A stretch of DNA of 64,000 nt from NCBI GenBank assembly GCA_017590115.1, contig JAGGNK010013558.1, positions 11,645,752-11,709,751 on the forward strand, written 5' to 3'. The notes beneath the pieces were generated by a model. The model was not told where the DNA came from and did not search any database. It worked only from the letters and a program-made list of their open reading frames with translations. Shown here piece after piece: positions 24,501-57,735 of this stretch (the first letter of the stretch is position 1; every line of letters begins with the position of its first letter). Both the position numbers and the translations under genes were made by a program. The DNA is from Montifringilla adamsi. Lineage: Eukaryota > Chordata > Aves > Passeriformes > Passeridae.

Positions 24501-27500
24501 GCTGCACTAGATACTGATTTTCTCAGAGCAGAAGAAGCTGCAGCCTATGTATTATTCTTGAAAAATCAGTTTTCTGGTGATGTCTAATTAACTTTTTGCC
24601 ACCTGAAAGTAGAGAGGGACAAGTCCCAGGGACAGTGAGCCAGGCAGGCCAGGGCAGGGCTGGAAGCCAGGGCATCAGCTGAACTGGCTGTAAAAGCTTT
24701 AATGCCTCTTCTGCCCCTCCATCGGTGTTTGGATTGGCATGGAGCTGCTTCTTTTTGTCTTCAGCTCCTTTTCTTCCCTTGGTTTTCTTTCTTAACCTCT
24801 CTCTTAGCAGTGGTCTCTAAAACACTCCTGAAAATTTCCTGATTTCAATATATTTTCTTTTGAGTTGTACTGTTACAGAAATATATATTTGAATAGTCAT
24901 GAAACTCATCCAAGAATAAAAATAGTCATCTCATGATGCTCATCAGTTAACTGCACAGGAGGAGCTTTTTAAATGGAATTTTTTAATGTGGGATGTGAAT
25001 TCACAAAGAAAATTGAACTACAATGGGAGCCTTCCCCTTGATCCAAGTGTGATAAATGTCAGCAAGAGTTATGAACATGCTGAAATTGAAGAGCAGAACC
25101 TACTGTATAAAATTAGACTGTCCAAACAATCTTAGGAGGAGAGAATGATTTACCAGAGCTCAGCAGATCAATTTTATTCTCAGTAAGTGAAAACGATGGC
25201 TTTGGCACCCTGGAAATTCCATAACTGCTCTTAAGTCCAGCTGCATATCTGTGTTACCTCTGGGGACTAAACAGGTGAATTGAGATTGCAATTTGAAAAT
25301 TAAATGTCTGTCTTTGAAGTCTAACTGAGGTGTCTTTTGATCTTAGATCTTTCAGCTCTACAAGGAAAGGTCCTCTAGCTATGAGGAGCTTCAATATTTT
25401 TACACAAACCTGGATGCTCTTCAGCTTCATTACCTATCACTGGGGTCTGTGTGTTTTCAGCACTACTGATAATTACTTCACTTAAAAATACACAAGCTGT
25501 CTTGATCAGTGTTCCCAAATGCTACCCCCCCTCCCCAGTCACCTTTGTTTTCTGTACTTAAGGATGTGGAGGGATAATATTCTCTCTTTCTTACAAAGAT
25601 GACTGGAAAACTCGTCCCTTTCTTAATGTTTTACTTTGAAATTGAGATCAGCAATGTTCTAAATCTCCCAAGGAGGGAGATTTTGAAAAGGTCCTGAGTT
25701 GAACTGCAGCACTGGAATGAAGGGTAACATTTAAACTCTACGCTGTGGGAATAGAGCATATGGGAAGGAATAAAGCCTACTGTTTCCTTGAATTCTCAGT
25801 AAGCAGAGCTCACCAGCCCAGCTCTTTCCTGGGTAAGTGTTTGGAAATGCAAAATGATCCTATGGATCAAATGTGAGTCTTCCTCTTACACAACGAGAGC
25901 TGAAAGTTTTGCAGTAAAAGGCTAATGTCCTGTTTTACATCCTGTTAATAGCAATTGAAATCAAATCTATAACCCCTGTACTATTCACTCAGACTAAAAC
26001 AAACCCAAGTAGGTTTCTGGATTCAATAGAGCAGATTGAAATGGGCAGCTGGGTGTTCTGGTTGCTGAACTGCTGGCTGAGTTGAAAAGCAAAACCAAAA
26101 CCCTCTTTGTGATCTGAGTTAACACTTGAATTCTTTAGAGGCTGCTGCAGGGATCATGGACAACAGAGGATATTGCCAAATTCAGGGCTGAGCCCTTGAA
26201 GCTGCTTTCTATTTTCCCTGCATCCTTCTGTCAGATGGGCTCAGAATTCATAAGTCTCTTGCTGCTCATTGTGCTTTTACTGTTTGGTAGTAACTTCTCA
26301 TGATGTATGTGCCTCAAGCACTGGCACTATTAGAGCTGTATAAATGTCAGCCTTAAATTGTCCCTTTGTTTTTTTTAGACTCTCAGCTTTCTTCTAACAA
26401 AGGGGAACAAAATTTGTCTGCCTCATTGACACATTAACATATACTAGCCAATTAAATGCATGTAAATCAGTAATGTTAGTGTTTTAATGGGTTTGGTAGT
26501 GCTGTAACACCATGACATTGAAGGATACTGCTTTATTTGTGAAATAGAGTAATCTTCAGGAACTATAGTTGATGTTAGATTTTAATCTTTCCACTGTGAT
26601 TCCTTCAGATGAAAAGTAGAACATCTAAAATCTCAGGGAAAACTATGATGCAGGAATGGTAGTGCAGAAGAAGAGATATCTGTGTTTCTCTCCTACAGAT
26701 TTTGGAGATCTAGCTTATGTCTTCAGGGGAATTCAGGACATTACTGTGTCAAAACCTGCCTTTTGGGGCATTTGGGTGAGTGTTTATCTGCAACATGAGA
26801 TTAACATTTATGCACATAGTTGGAATAAGCAGGGAGCTGATGGGCTGTGGTAGAGTGACCTGGGCAGAGGGACACTTATCCTCATGAGCTAAGGCAGCAG
26901 AACCTGCCCCCAGTGCTGTGCCCCTGGCTGAGATGCAAAGGAAAATAACTACAGCCAAGCAAGGATGTTTGAACTAACATATTCCTGCTCTTAAATTATA
27001 TAATTGAAAATCTATCTTGTGGCATGTCAAAAAAAGTGGTGATGTGGGTGTGCTTGCAGCTCTCTGAGCATCAAAGCTCTAAAGGGCGTTCCTGGCATCC
27101 AGAATAGTTCTTTTGTATTTCCAGCTAGGAAGAGGTAAAAAAGACTTAGTGGAGATGTGCTTCTGGGCTGATATCTACTCTTTTTGGCTGTTTGCTTTCA
27201 CTTGATGAATGGCCTGACAGAGAGAGGGTGGTGGGATGTTTTCTATGTCATATGAACTGGAAGCCAAATAGGAAAGCCACAGAGAGGTTTGTGGTTTTAG
27301 GAAGGGTACAGAAAGATTGAGATGTCAAAGCTCTATCAGCCTTTGTTTTACAGATTTCAAATGAAAAAAAAATAAAATACAGTACAGAAAAAAGTAAATT
27401 TTTCTGTGGTCCATCCATGGTAAGCTGCAAACTGGAGTCCAGAGGCTTTAGTCTCTACTGGGGCTAAAGGAGGTGGGTGCAAGAGATGCTCAGAGTGAAG

Positions 27501-28360
27501 CTGGGACTAGATAGTTCAGTTCACAGAAAAAGCCCCACACAATAAGTGGGTTTTAGCAGGCTTTAATAGTCATGCATATGACACATTCTGTGGTGCAGAA
27601 TACAGCTGAACTCTGAATAGGGGCATTTCTTTACCATTCTGATTTTGCTAATGGAACTCACAGATTTCTAGGGAGGCTTCAATGAGCAAGAAAACTCTAG
27701 GCTTTATTGTGAGATACATTTTGGAAATGCAGAATCATATTTATCTGTTCCTTACTTGTCATCTCAGAAATTCTGTGAATTACTCCAAATGGACTTTCAA
27801 TACTGTAACAAAAGATAAAACTTGTGACCACTTAGCCCTTCAGTTATTTAACTGAATAAGTCTAGGACAATAGACAGCAAAAAAGTAAAACTTTTCACCA
27901 AGTGGCAATATTTTGGATTAATTCAGGATGGAGAGAAAAAACAGCCTGTGCTATTGTCTACAGGAGATTTAGAAGCAAGAACTAAATGTTCTTTTTGTGA
28001 GACACTGCAAACGAAAGTTAACTACAACAACCATTGATTTATGCAATCAAAATTATTGCTGCATTGTGTGCAGAGCTATTAAGGAGAGAAAATACCAAGT
28101 TAAGAACAAGTAAAAACACTCTTCAAACTCTTCCTTTCACTCCCACTTTCTGAGCATCAAATGATGGCTGCAGGAACTTTTAATATCTAGTATTTTTGGT
28201 CTGTTTTGCTGTGTTTTAACAATGACACCAGAATATCTGTAAATTCTATCTTGGAGAAAAGCACTAAAAACTCACTTCCCTGGCCCCAGCAGAACCTGGA
28301 GCAGATTATTCTGTCCTGGCAACCAAGCCCAGCATCACAGAGGTGCTGACAGAGAGGTTT
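21564..28360. other. Intergenic stretch, no gene seen
   Basis: AT-rich DNA leading up to the TMC3 promoter region. It contains short T and A runs (for example 24,312-24,330) and many short ORFs, none recognisable. I could not find spliced coding blocks that would continue the hydrophobic ORF at 20,661. Confidence 0.45.
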
Positions 28361-28898
28361 TGTGGGTGCTGACCATAGAAGGGGCGTCGGGGGACGCTCC
28401 ACTACTAAACTGGAAGCGCTGTGGGACAACGACATTGCATATTTCTCTGTTACTGATGGCCAAAACACAAACCATCTTGCTTTTCCTGAGCAAGAACCTT
28501 GTGTCAAGCACAGGAAGCAGAATCACCAACAGCACCTACAGGGTGTTTGCTGGCAGCACCACCCAGAGCCAGTGCGGTGTGCTGGGGGGCACTCAGAGGG
28601 ATGTCCCTCATCCGCAACAAGGGAAACTTGGCTGCGAATTAAGGGTTGCAGCTTTGAACTCTTCTTCCCACCTTGATCTGGCCTTGGAGGGGCAGTGGTG
28701 GGGCTGCTGTGTGCTGTGGCTTTAAGGCACTGCCAGGGAGCAGCAGTTTCTCCAGGCTGGAGCACCAGGCAATGATCCTCTGCTCCACAGGGCTCGCAGC
28801 ACACGCTGCTCTCTGCTTAATAACATTTGGCTGCTGCTGAGACGCCTGCCCAGCGAGCTCCAAGCTGCTGGCAGCCCTGCAGAGTCCCAGCTGGCAGC
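28361..28898 (+). promoter_or_regulatory. TMC3: Presumed TMC3 promoter and 5' UTR region
   Basis: This segment lies directly upstream of the TMC3 start codon and is more GC-rich than the sequence to its left, with a few CpGs near 28,380-28,430, but it is not a full CpG island. No convincing TATA box at a plausible distance was found. The coding frame is open upstream of the ATG to about 28,827 without another in-frame ATG. The transcription start, and any non-coding first exon, cannot be placed from sequence. Confidence 0.35.
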
Positions 28899-49784
<20,886 letters not shown>

Positions 49785-50162
49785 GAAAGCGCCACAGCCT
49801 CGTTGTGTTTTGAGCCAGTCTATGAGCAGTTGTACTTTACTTGCTGTTGGAGGTCTGTCACAGTAACTGCAACGTAGTTTTTATAAGAATAGTGTATGAA
49901 GCCACTCGAGGTGGGGAAAGCCTTGTGTTTTACTCTTTATTGTACCTTGCTTTAATATCACAACTGGTATGTCGCAAATTTTAGAAAAGAAGGTTATTCC
50001 AATTTATTCCCTACTGTTACGCTGTCAAAACCCCAAATCTCTGTCTACTGGAAAATCAAAAGCCATGTACTTGGAGCTCTTCAATTAAAACAGTACAAAA
50101 GTACATCAGACGAGGCTCTTTTTATCTGATGCAGCCAGAGCTGAAGATGCTTCCTGAATAAA
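49785..50162 (+). terminator. TMC3: TMC3 3' UTR with candidate poly(A) signals
   Basis: After the TGA at 49,784 the first candidate cleavage signals are ATTAAA at 50,084-50,089 and AATAAA at 50,157-50,162. Either would give a 3' UTR of roughly 300-400 bases. Which one is used cannot be told from sequence. Confidence 0.5.
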
Positions 50163-50560
50163 TTCAGCAGGGAATCAGCTTCCTGCAAACGGAGTTGCTA
50201 CTTAGAGTAGATCTTGATGTGCCTTGTTTGAATATGCTGTGGCCCAAACAAATCAGGAAAAAATGTTAAATGAGTTTCTTTAGAGTGTATCACATGGGTA
50301 GAGGAGTTATTTGACAACATAAATCAGACTTCTAGATTAAATCCTAGATCCTCTATTAATTTTCTGGTGAGCCTCACACCAGCCTGGTAAACTTCTCAGT
50401 GGTAAACTTTCTATCCGTGGTCTTTAAAAGGCTCACTTCATTACTCGCAGTTTCCAAATTCTATCCCGTCTTTCACACACCACTGCAGTTTCGCACTTCC
50501 TTTAGATACTGAAGATTGCTTCGTTGGTTTTTTGCTTGTTTCTCTCCGCGTCACTGGCAC
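50163..50560. other. Spacer between TMC3 and STARD5
   Basis: About 400 bp of AT-rich sequence between the last TMC3 poly(A) signal and the STARD5 CpG island. No gene is seen. It may carry transcription termination of TMC3 and distal promoter elements of STARD5. Confidence 0.45.
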
Positions 50561-50827
50561 TGGGATTACACCAGTGACGAGCGCGGGGCGGCCCGTTCTC
50601 CGAGGAAGCACTGCTCCGCCTCCGATCCCGCACACGTTCCCACATCTCCGCAGTGCCTTGCCCGCTGTCGGGGCTCTGCCGGTCCCCGGCCCCGCGCTCG
50701 CTGTCCCGTGAGGCGCGGCCGGGCCGGGCCGGCGTCACCCTCAGGTGAGGGGCGGTGCCGCCATCGGCCCAGGGGCGGCGCGGCGCGGGCGCTCAAAGCG
50801 GCGCCGCAGCGGCTCCGCCCGCCCGCC

Positions 50828-50917
50828 ATGGACTGCGCGGGGCGCGCTGAGGCGGCGGCCGAGCAGCTGCAGCTCTACCGCCGGGACCCCGACGGCTGGC
50901 GGGGCTGCCGCAGCACG
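50828..50917 (+). CDS. STARD5: STARD5 coding exon 1
   Basis: Encodes the Ala-rich N-terminal helix and QLQLYRRDPDGWRGCRST. Donor AGCACG|GTGGGT, phase 0. Confidence 0.93.
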
Positions 50918-53900
50918 GTGGGTCGGGGGCCGGCGGGGTTGCCGCAGCGTGGTGGGTCGGGGGGCTACAGCGGGGACGGGCGGGAGCCGACCCGGGGACT
51001 GAAGGCTTCCCGTCCCGCAGGGTGAGGTCGCGGTGTCCTGGAGACCCTCGGCGGAGTTCGCTGGCAATCTGTGAGTACGGCTCGTTCCCGGGGCGCGGGG
51101 TCCTGCCCGAGGTGCTGCCGGGGCCAGGCAGGGTGGAGCAGCGCGGTTCGGTTTCGTTTGGTCCCCCGCAGGTACAAGGGAGAGGGCATCCTGCCCGCCA
51201 GCCCGCAGAATGTCTGGGAGTGCATCAAGCCGGTGGCCGGCGGGCTCAGGACCAAGTGGGACCAAAACGTGAAGGACTTCGAGGTCATCGAAGCCATCAG
51301 TGATGTAAGTTCCTTAAAAACTGTGCGCTGTTGGGCCTTCTGAGACAGCCAGTGTTATGTGCAGGGAGGTAGTGAGTCTTAAGTTGTACTGTGTTTCAGG
51401 ATGGATCAGCTGAATGGAGCTGAGTTAAGAAACCTTTTTTCTTTTGGTTTTGTTTTTTTTCTTTATACTTTTCCATAAATTTTATACATTTTATTAACAT
51501 ATATATATACACAATAGCTTATCTTTCTGAAAGGAAAGGAAAATCATTAAATCATTCTTGGGTAAATACTGTGAAGATGCAAATGTATGACATATATATA
51601 TATATATATATATGTATAACGTTAAATATTTGACATTAAAGATTCCTGCACCACATTGTTGTTGATGCTACAAATCAAGCTAAGCACGATTGTTTTTAGC
51701 TAGCTTGGTGTGAGGGAAGAGGAGGTTTACAGAGTACACAGACTTAGCTAAGCAGTGAAGCATTCACGTCATCAGCCATCAGTTCAGGCCCCATCTTTCA
51801 CCATGGCAGCGGTGACGCTCTGCCCTGCACATCACACCCTGCCTTTGGCTGGCCTCAGCTGCCAGTGCTTTGCATCTGTCATTAAAATGGAGATGTTGCA
51901 CTCTGAGCAGACAGATGAGCAGGGCTGTGTATGAGCCAGCAGCTTCTGCTGCCACACTTGTACAGTGTAATTCCTTCTTTTTAAAGCATGTGGGAAAATT
52001 AAAAGGGTGTTGGATTTAGATTCCCAGTCTGAAGTGGTCGTATGTGCTCAGAGGCAGCCGGGTGCAAACACAATCAGTCCTAGAAATGTTTGTGGAAGTT
52101 TCAGGAAGTTTATTTTTCTTGGGGAAATCCTGTAGGCATTCAGTATTCATTATAGACAAGTTCAGGAATGCTGCAGCCTGCCGCTTGAAATTCACAGACT
52201 TGCCAGTTTCTACCAGTGTGGTAGAAACTTCTGTTTGGGAGCCAATCAGGGAAGCAGATGGTAGGGTTAGTGTTTGTGCAGTGTAACAAACTGGGTTATC
52301 AAGTTGTATCCTACACAAAGAAGTTATCTTTGCTAGTGTCCTGGGGAGGACAAGGATTTTAACTCTCCTGGGAGCACAGATGTGCCAGATTTGCATTTCA
52401 GCATCCCTTGTGGTATGTGTCCCCTCTGAATGTGGAAGCAATGCCTTGTCACTCTGTTTTTTTCCTGTCCTTGATTGATTATGGTAGTGCCTTTTGACTG
52501 TGCTGATTTGCAGTTTGTTCAACAAAGCATGTGGAACACCTGGATGGGGTTTAGAAGGTATAACTAGAAGAGTGCCAGAAAGTATAGGGATTTTTCTGCT
52601 GTACTTTTGAAAGCATCAACTGACATAACTGTTCTGTGATTTCCAGACTGTCTCTATATGCAGAACCACAACCCCTTCAGCTTGCATGAGGATTATTTCA
52701 CCCAGGGAATTTGTGGATGTCGTGGTGATGAAGCAATACGAAGATGGGACGATGCAGTCTGCTGGTGAGGCACTTGTGTTCTGAACAGGTTCATGTTACA
52801 TTTGGAGATAATCAATGGCTACTGGAAACAACTATAAAATAAAGCTGCCAGAAAAAAAAAATTATAAAATTAAAACTAAGTAACAAGCTGTTCAGTAGTT
52901 ATTGACCTGATCTTGATCAGAAGAGAAAATAGTAATCTTTCTACGTTGTTGTTCCCAGAATATATAAATCATCTTAACACTCAGATAATGATAAGACTTG
53001 TCTATGATTTGTTCCCTTGCTATCCTTTTGAGATTGAATAAGTATTTAATTTAGTGTTAAATTCTGGTGTATTTTGAGTGTGGTTTTTTTGTTGTTTTAA
53101 GAGTTTACAGAACTTTTTTAAAGGAGTCTCATTAGGCTAAATCCTGTTTTAACATTTTCTGCACAGGGTTCAGTGAAGCCTTTGAATAAATGTACCACTC
53201 CTGTATGTGAAAATAATTTGTTTTATTAAAAAAAAAAAAAAAAGGTGCTGATATTTAAGGGGCTGCCACTGTACAGAAATATGTTTATTTGTTTTTTTAC
53301 TTTCATTCTGTTGTTTAACTATTACAGGTCGAGCTTTTATTGCCCCACTGTTGGGGTGTCCCATTTTCCTATCCTGTTCAGAGAGGCCTTGTCAGGAATT
53401 TATATACTTGCTAGAGTGCAGCTTTTCAGCAGCCAAGTGATGTATCTATGTGACCTGGATTTGTTGGAAGCAGCTCAAATGACCTCTGAAGAAAAGCAAT
53501 GCCCTCACACAACACGGGCTCGATGAAACTGTGTCAAATGTCGATGCTTCCTCCTTCAGAGCTCAGTAACAATTGCTTCTAAATTCGGCACTTTGATATC
53601 CCCATTGTAAGGCCAGAGTAGTTCCTTTTAATGGTCTTTTCTGACTACTTCTCGGCCCCACACTGAAGAGGTTGTACTGCAGTTCTTTTTAAATACATTT
53701 TGAATAGTGAGTTTGCTTCCCATCTGGAGTTTTGCCTACCAATGACTCTTTCCTGTTTTCTGGAAGAATGACACTTCCTTCAATGCTTTTTCTTTCAGCC
53801 ACCAATGTGGAACACCCGCTGTGTCCTCCTCAACCAAATTTTGTGAGAGGTTTTAATTATCCTTGTGGCTGTTTCTGCATACCTGTTCCAGGGTAAGAAA

Positions 53901-54582
53901 CATCCTGCTTGAATGTTATAAATTCTTAAGCACTCCTTATGCATTGTGTGGTGTGTTCATGTGTATGTGGCCACATGTGACCTGTAATCTCTTGGCAATG
54001 GTGTATTTCTGCCTTCCCAGTAATCATTATGACTGAGTGTTCTTCTTGTTCTCATTTTTGTGCAACGAATTAGTTTATCTTCATTTCCTAGAGGGAAGTC
54101 TTTAATATTACAGAAACTGTTATCATGGTGCAATTCTCCCTGACCTCTTGAAATTCAGAAATTCAGCAAAACATACAAGTATGCTCTTAATTTTTGGTAA
54201 ATGATTATCTGGTTGATTTGCCATAATTTATAGACAGAGTCATGTAACTAATTAGGGCTTAGATAAACTTTTTGTAGTGATAATTTTGTAGTGACATTCA
54301 CTGAAATTTGTCTGTTTTGTTTAAAGAAAAGAAAAGCTTTTGGAAGTATCTATTCTAATACAAGTAAGAGTCACTGAAAAGTTCTTAATACTCTTAAACC
54401 ACTGTCTATAAAATCACTTTCATTGTCTTTGCAGAGAGCCAAACAGGACTGAGCTCCTCACTTTCTTTCAGACGGATCTTGGTGGCTATCTTCCCCAGAC
54501 AGTGGTGGATTCCTTTTTTCCATCTAGCATATCTGGATTTTACAGCAACCTGACCAAAGCTGTTAAGGCATTAAAAGCATGA
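50828..54582 (+). CDS. STARD5: StAR-related lipid transfer protein 5 (6 coding exons, gene span)
   Basis: STARD5 is a small cytosolic protein consisting of one START lipid-binding domain. Family members of this subgroup (STARD4/5/6) bind sterols, and STARD5 is also reported to bind bile acids and to respond to ER stress. The six exons (90, 50, 133, 118, 94 and 148 nt) join with matching phases to 633 nt, or 210 residues, against about 213 in human. Recognisable START blocks include VSWRPSAEFAGNLYKGEG, KWDQNVKDFEVIEAISD, SPREFVDVVVMKQYEDGT, VEHPLCPP, FVRGFNYPCGCFC, TFFQTDLGGYLPQTVVDSFF and the C-terminal helix. The ATG has a strong Kozak context (GCCATGG); the upstream frame is open but has no ATG. 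All introns are GT-AG. Confidence 0.96.
51021..51070 (+). CDS. STARD5: STARD5 coding exon 2 (50 nt)
   Basis: Encodes GEVAVSWRPSAEFAGN plus two bases of Leu. Acceptor CGTCCCGCAG, donor AATCT|GTGAGT. The intron before it is only 103 bp. Confidence 0.93.
51172..51304 (+). CDS. STARD5: STARD5 coding exon 3
   Basis: Encodes YKGEGILPASPQNVWECIKP and GGLRTKWDQNVKDFEVIEAI. The intron before it is 101 bp. Donor GTGAT|GTAAGT. Confidence 0.95.
51592..51613. repeat. (TA)n microsatellite in STARD5 intron 3
   Basis: About 11 TA units in the 1.3-kb third intron of STARD5. No other notable feature lies in this intron. Confidence 0.85.
52647..52764 (+). CDS. STARD5: STARD5 coding exon 4
   Basis: Encodes TVSICRTTTPSACMRIISPR and EFVDVVVMKQYEDGTMQSA, the central beta-sheet of the START fold. 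Acceptor TTTCCAG, donor TGCTG|GTGAGG. Confidence 0.95.
53799..53892 (+). CDS. STARD5: STARD5 coding exon 5
   Basis: Encodes ATNVEHPLCPPQPNFVRGFN and YPCGCFCIPVP. The HPxCPPxxxFVRGFNxPCGC block is diagnostic of STARD5-type proteins. Donor CCAGG|GTAAGA. Confidence 0.96.
54435..54582 (+). CDS. STARD5: STARD5 terminal coding exon 6
   Basis: Encodes the C-terminal helix that lids the lipid cavity (FFQTDLGGYLPQTVVDSFFP, FYSNLTKAVKALKA) and ends TGA. Acceptor TCTTTGCAG. Confidence 0.96.
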
Positions 54583-55884
54583 CAAGATGAGTTGCTGACA
54601 TCACCAGCTGAGGGTAGGAAACAACCTGTCAGCTCGTGGGTAAAAATACAAAGTTGGTCTCAGGGCTTTTCTATCTGCTAAGATAGAAAAAAAAGATGAC
54701 ATGAAACGATGAACTGAGTACATTTTAAAACAGCATTTTCTATCTGACTCCATGCAGAACAATGCATTCTTATGTAATATGAAAATCTTCACTTTAATGA
54801 TTAGAAAAATACCACACGTGAGGCTGGAAGAATCCTGAAGGCGGCAGTGGTGACTCTGCAGGGAGAAGACAGACATACTGGATCTGTTCTTGCCCACTCT
54901 TTGTCAGTGTCTGTGAGGTGAAGCATTGCTAAAATCCACTTAGCACCACAGCCAGGTGCAGGTCAGCTCTGTTTGGTCTCTGAAACTCCCAGTAGATTCC
55001 TGTGGAAAAATGTTGCCCGAAAGAAGATATATCCCTCCTGCAGCCAGCACTCCTAGAGCTGCTAAAATGCCTCAGTGGGTTCAGCCAGCACATTGTGAAA
55101 GCCAGAGCAAACGGGATTATGTAGAGGATTTCACTTGTTTGTTCCAGCAGACATCAATATTGGTGGTAAATATGCCTTAAGTGCTTTTTTTTAGGTCAGG
55201 GTCCAGCAGTGCTAATCAATGCACAGGTGTGTGGGCTGGCACATACACACTCTCCCTCTCCCCTCTCTGCTACCAGAACCAGTGGTTCATGACACAAACT
55301 GCAGCAATGTAGAGGCAATAAATAAAGAGGATTAAGCACTTTAATTGCCATTTTTAAAAGGCATATGAAATGACTATTTTGAACTGTATTTGAATGGTTT
55401 TGGTTTCCTGTGGGGGGAGGTTTTAACGGGTAAATAATCTTTTAATTAGCTTTGCCTTGACAGGCCATAAGGACGTTGCTTTTTTTCTAAGACCAGTTTG
55501 CCTCCCAACATTACGTTGGGAAATCAGGACCTGATTTTGTGCCAAGGTGTGTCCACTTTAAGAGATATCTGTAGTGCTGGTTGCTGCAGGAACATCAGAC
55601 ATTGTGATGGATTACATACAATTACAAAAGTAAAAATAATTGCTGAGTGAGGAACTTAAATGCAGGTTGTGATTTTACTGTGGTGACTCGATTATTTAAT
55701 AAGGTTAATATGCTCTGCTTTCTGCCCCTGTATTTTTTTATCTTTGGTATAGGGCATGGACTTGCACAATAAGTTTCCCACTGTAAACCTCACCCTATGG
55801 ACTGGTTTTTCAAGGAAATAGTTTTTAGTCCAGTCTCCTTTGTATACAAAGATGTAAAAACCTGTGTGAGTGTGGTGAAATAAA
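54583..55884 (+). terminator. STARD5: STARD5 3' UTR with candidate poly(A) signals
   Basis: After the stop, overlapping AATAAA motifs lie at 55,317-55,326 and another at 55,879-55,884 (GTGAAATAAATATTTTTTTG). The two could give short and long 3' UTRs of about 0.75 and 1.3 kb. No coding sequence was recognised between. Confidence 0.5.
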
Positions 55885-57735
55885 TATTTTTTTGTGCTGC
55901 ATCTTACTGTTTTTCCTGAATCATCCTTTGAAATGGTTCCTCATACACTGTTCTGGCCATCAGGGAAGCCAAACAGCTGCTTAGACCTCCACCATCTCTC
56001 TGAATTTAAGGCCAAGAGAGGTAAAAATCCTTCCCTGATGATGTCCACTACCTGGGGAAGAGGTGTTTTGGTGAGAACACTCACCCTCAAGGTTCTCTGC
56101 CCTTGGTTGTTCTTTATTTCTAATTGCTGCTTTCTATACTTAGGAAGAATAACAAGTTCACTGAGAAGAGATGTGGGCCTTGATACTACAGAGGCTTATA
56201 CATATTTGTAAGTGTACTGAAGTTTTCAGGCATGAATTATAATATCTTGGCAAGTCTTGCCAGGATTATCATGAATTTAATTAGCAGAAAGTTCACGAAG
56301 CGCAGCTGAGGTCACCACTCATTGTTTTTGCAGAAAATGTGGCTTCTTATTAGCTATAATTTTTTTATTGCTTTTAGCAATAAAGGTGGTGAGACACTTC
56401 ATGGAATAACTTAAGAATCTCTTTTTTGAGTGCCCATCACCTTCTATCCAGAACTTGAGAGCCCTTCATATTCAGCCTTCTGCCCTGCCAAATTGGAGTT
56501 GGAAATGTTTTGGCAAAGACCTTTATGTAGGTACCAGTTCAAAAAAGTATAAGATTTACTCTCACGTTTTTCTCTTATTTCGGTTTCTACCCAGCTAATG
56601 AAATTTTTTTTTGACATAGAGGTTTTTTTTTGGGAAAGAGAGCTCAGCTGAGTAAGTGTTTGGAAGTGTGGGGACAGATGGCTTGTCAAGAATGTTCTTT
56701 CAAGGATTAATTTACAGTAGTCTTGTGAGAAAAGGCCACAGCAAGTTCCATGCCTGGATTTAATTAATAACTTCTCCTGCCCATCCTCCTTCCCTTTCTC
56801 TTAATTGCTATTTTTGAGGCATTGTGTTAAGTGGGAAACAGCTTCTGAGCTCCTTAACTTCTTCCTGGTGAAATTAGATAACCAAAGAAGGGTACAGAAA
56901 ATTCCCATCTCTGGGAAGGTGAGCAGCCAAGGACAATAACCAGATCAGCCATCTGGCTCTCAGCTGGGGAGTCACTACTTCCATCCTGCCCTTGCATCTC
57001 TCTCCCTTTAATGAAGCAGGTCAGAGAAGACCAAGTGAGTGCATGAGACACCATCTTGCCATAGGTACCTGTGCTGCTGGTAGAGTTCCATACAGTGCAT
57101 ATAGGAAGCAGTGTTTGAAGTATATATTTGTCTCCAAGTTATTTAGCCTTTCCAGAATAAATATTTCAGTTCAGAAATACTTGAATTCACAATTACTCTC
57201 ACTGGTACTTTCCCTTACAAAATTAACAGACATTTAGTGTTGTTAGAAGGTAAGATTTTTTTCTGAACGGCCTTGTTATTCTCCTGCTGTAGTCCTCTTG
57301 AGACCTCTGGCCAGAGGAAGGTTAAGAAAACTTCTTCTATGTTACCCTCAGCTTCCTGCCTGGGCCTTGAAATACCATGAGAACTCCTTTCCACCCTGTG
57401 TTTGCCTGCTGCAGTGGAGATGGCTCTGTTAGCTGCTAGTAGAAAGTCACTTTTACAGGTTTTGGCTGTCCTGAATGTTCTGTGTTTTTAATAGGAAAGC
57501 TGGAGTTTTCTAGGGAATGTTGTTTTGACACACAAAACTGCAGCCCCTTTCTCTGCCCTACCCTTTCTCTAAGGCAGTGTTTAATTGTAGGCTCAGAGAC
57601 ACATTTCTTGTTGCTGGGATGGTAAGGTAAGGAGCAGGACTGGGAGGGGAGCACTGAAAATTCAGCACAGGATCTGCTTGTGATACCTGCTAAGTTAATA
57701 GCTTAAAACAGGAGAGTACTATAGCTGTGACGTAT
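55885..57735. other. Convergent intergenic region between STARD5 and IL16
   Basis: About 1.85 kb between the last STARD5 poly(A) signal (plus strand) and the first candidate IL16 signal (minus strand). The only ORFs are short and unrecognised. A longer 3' UTR from either gene could extend into it. Confidence 0.5.

Larger units (their letters stand above)
50561..51290 (+). promoter_or_regulatory. STARD5: CpG island over STARD5 promoter and exons 1-3
   Basis: This is the densest CpG run in the window. It covers the presumed promoter and the first three coding exons. GC boxes (GGGGCGG at about 50,749-50,780, CCGCCCGCCCGCC next to the ATG) and a YY1-like site (TGCCGCCATCGG, 50,757-50,768) are present; no TATA box is apparent. 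This fits a broadly expressed, dispersed-start promoter. The island begins only some 400 bp past the TMC3 poly(A) signal. Confidence 0.85.

Noticed and set aside
28360..28725. Overlapping plus-strand ORFs (121 and 104 codons) upstream of TMC3
   Set aside because: Neither matches a known family or begins with a well-placed ATG. The region is better explained as TMC3 promoter-proximal sequence.
50516..50827. Possible 104-residue N-terminal extension of STARD5
   Set aside because: The frame is open but contains no ATG before 50,828 and starts only at a TTG. The sequence is CpG-island DNA, and the 50,828 ATG has a strong Kozak context and matches the known protein length.
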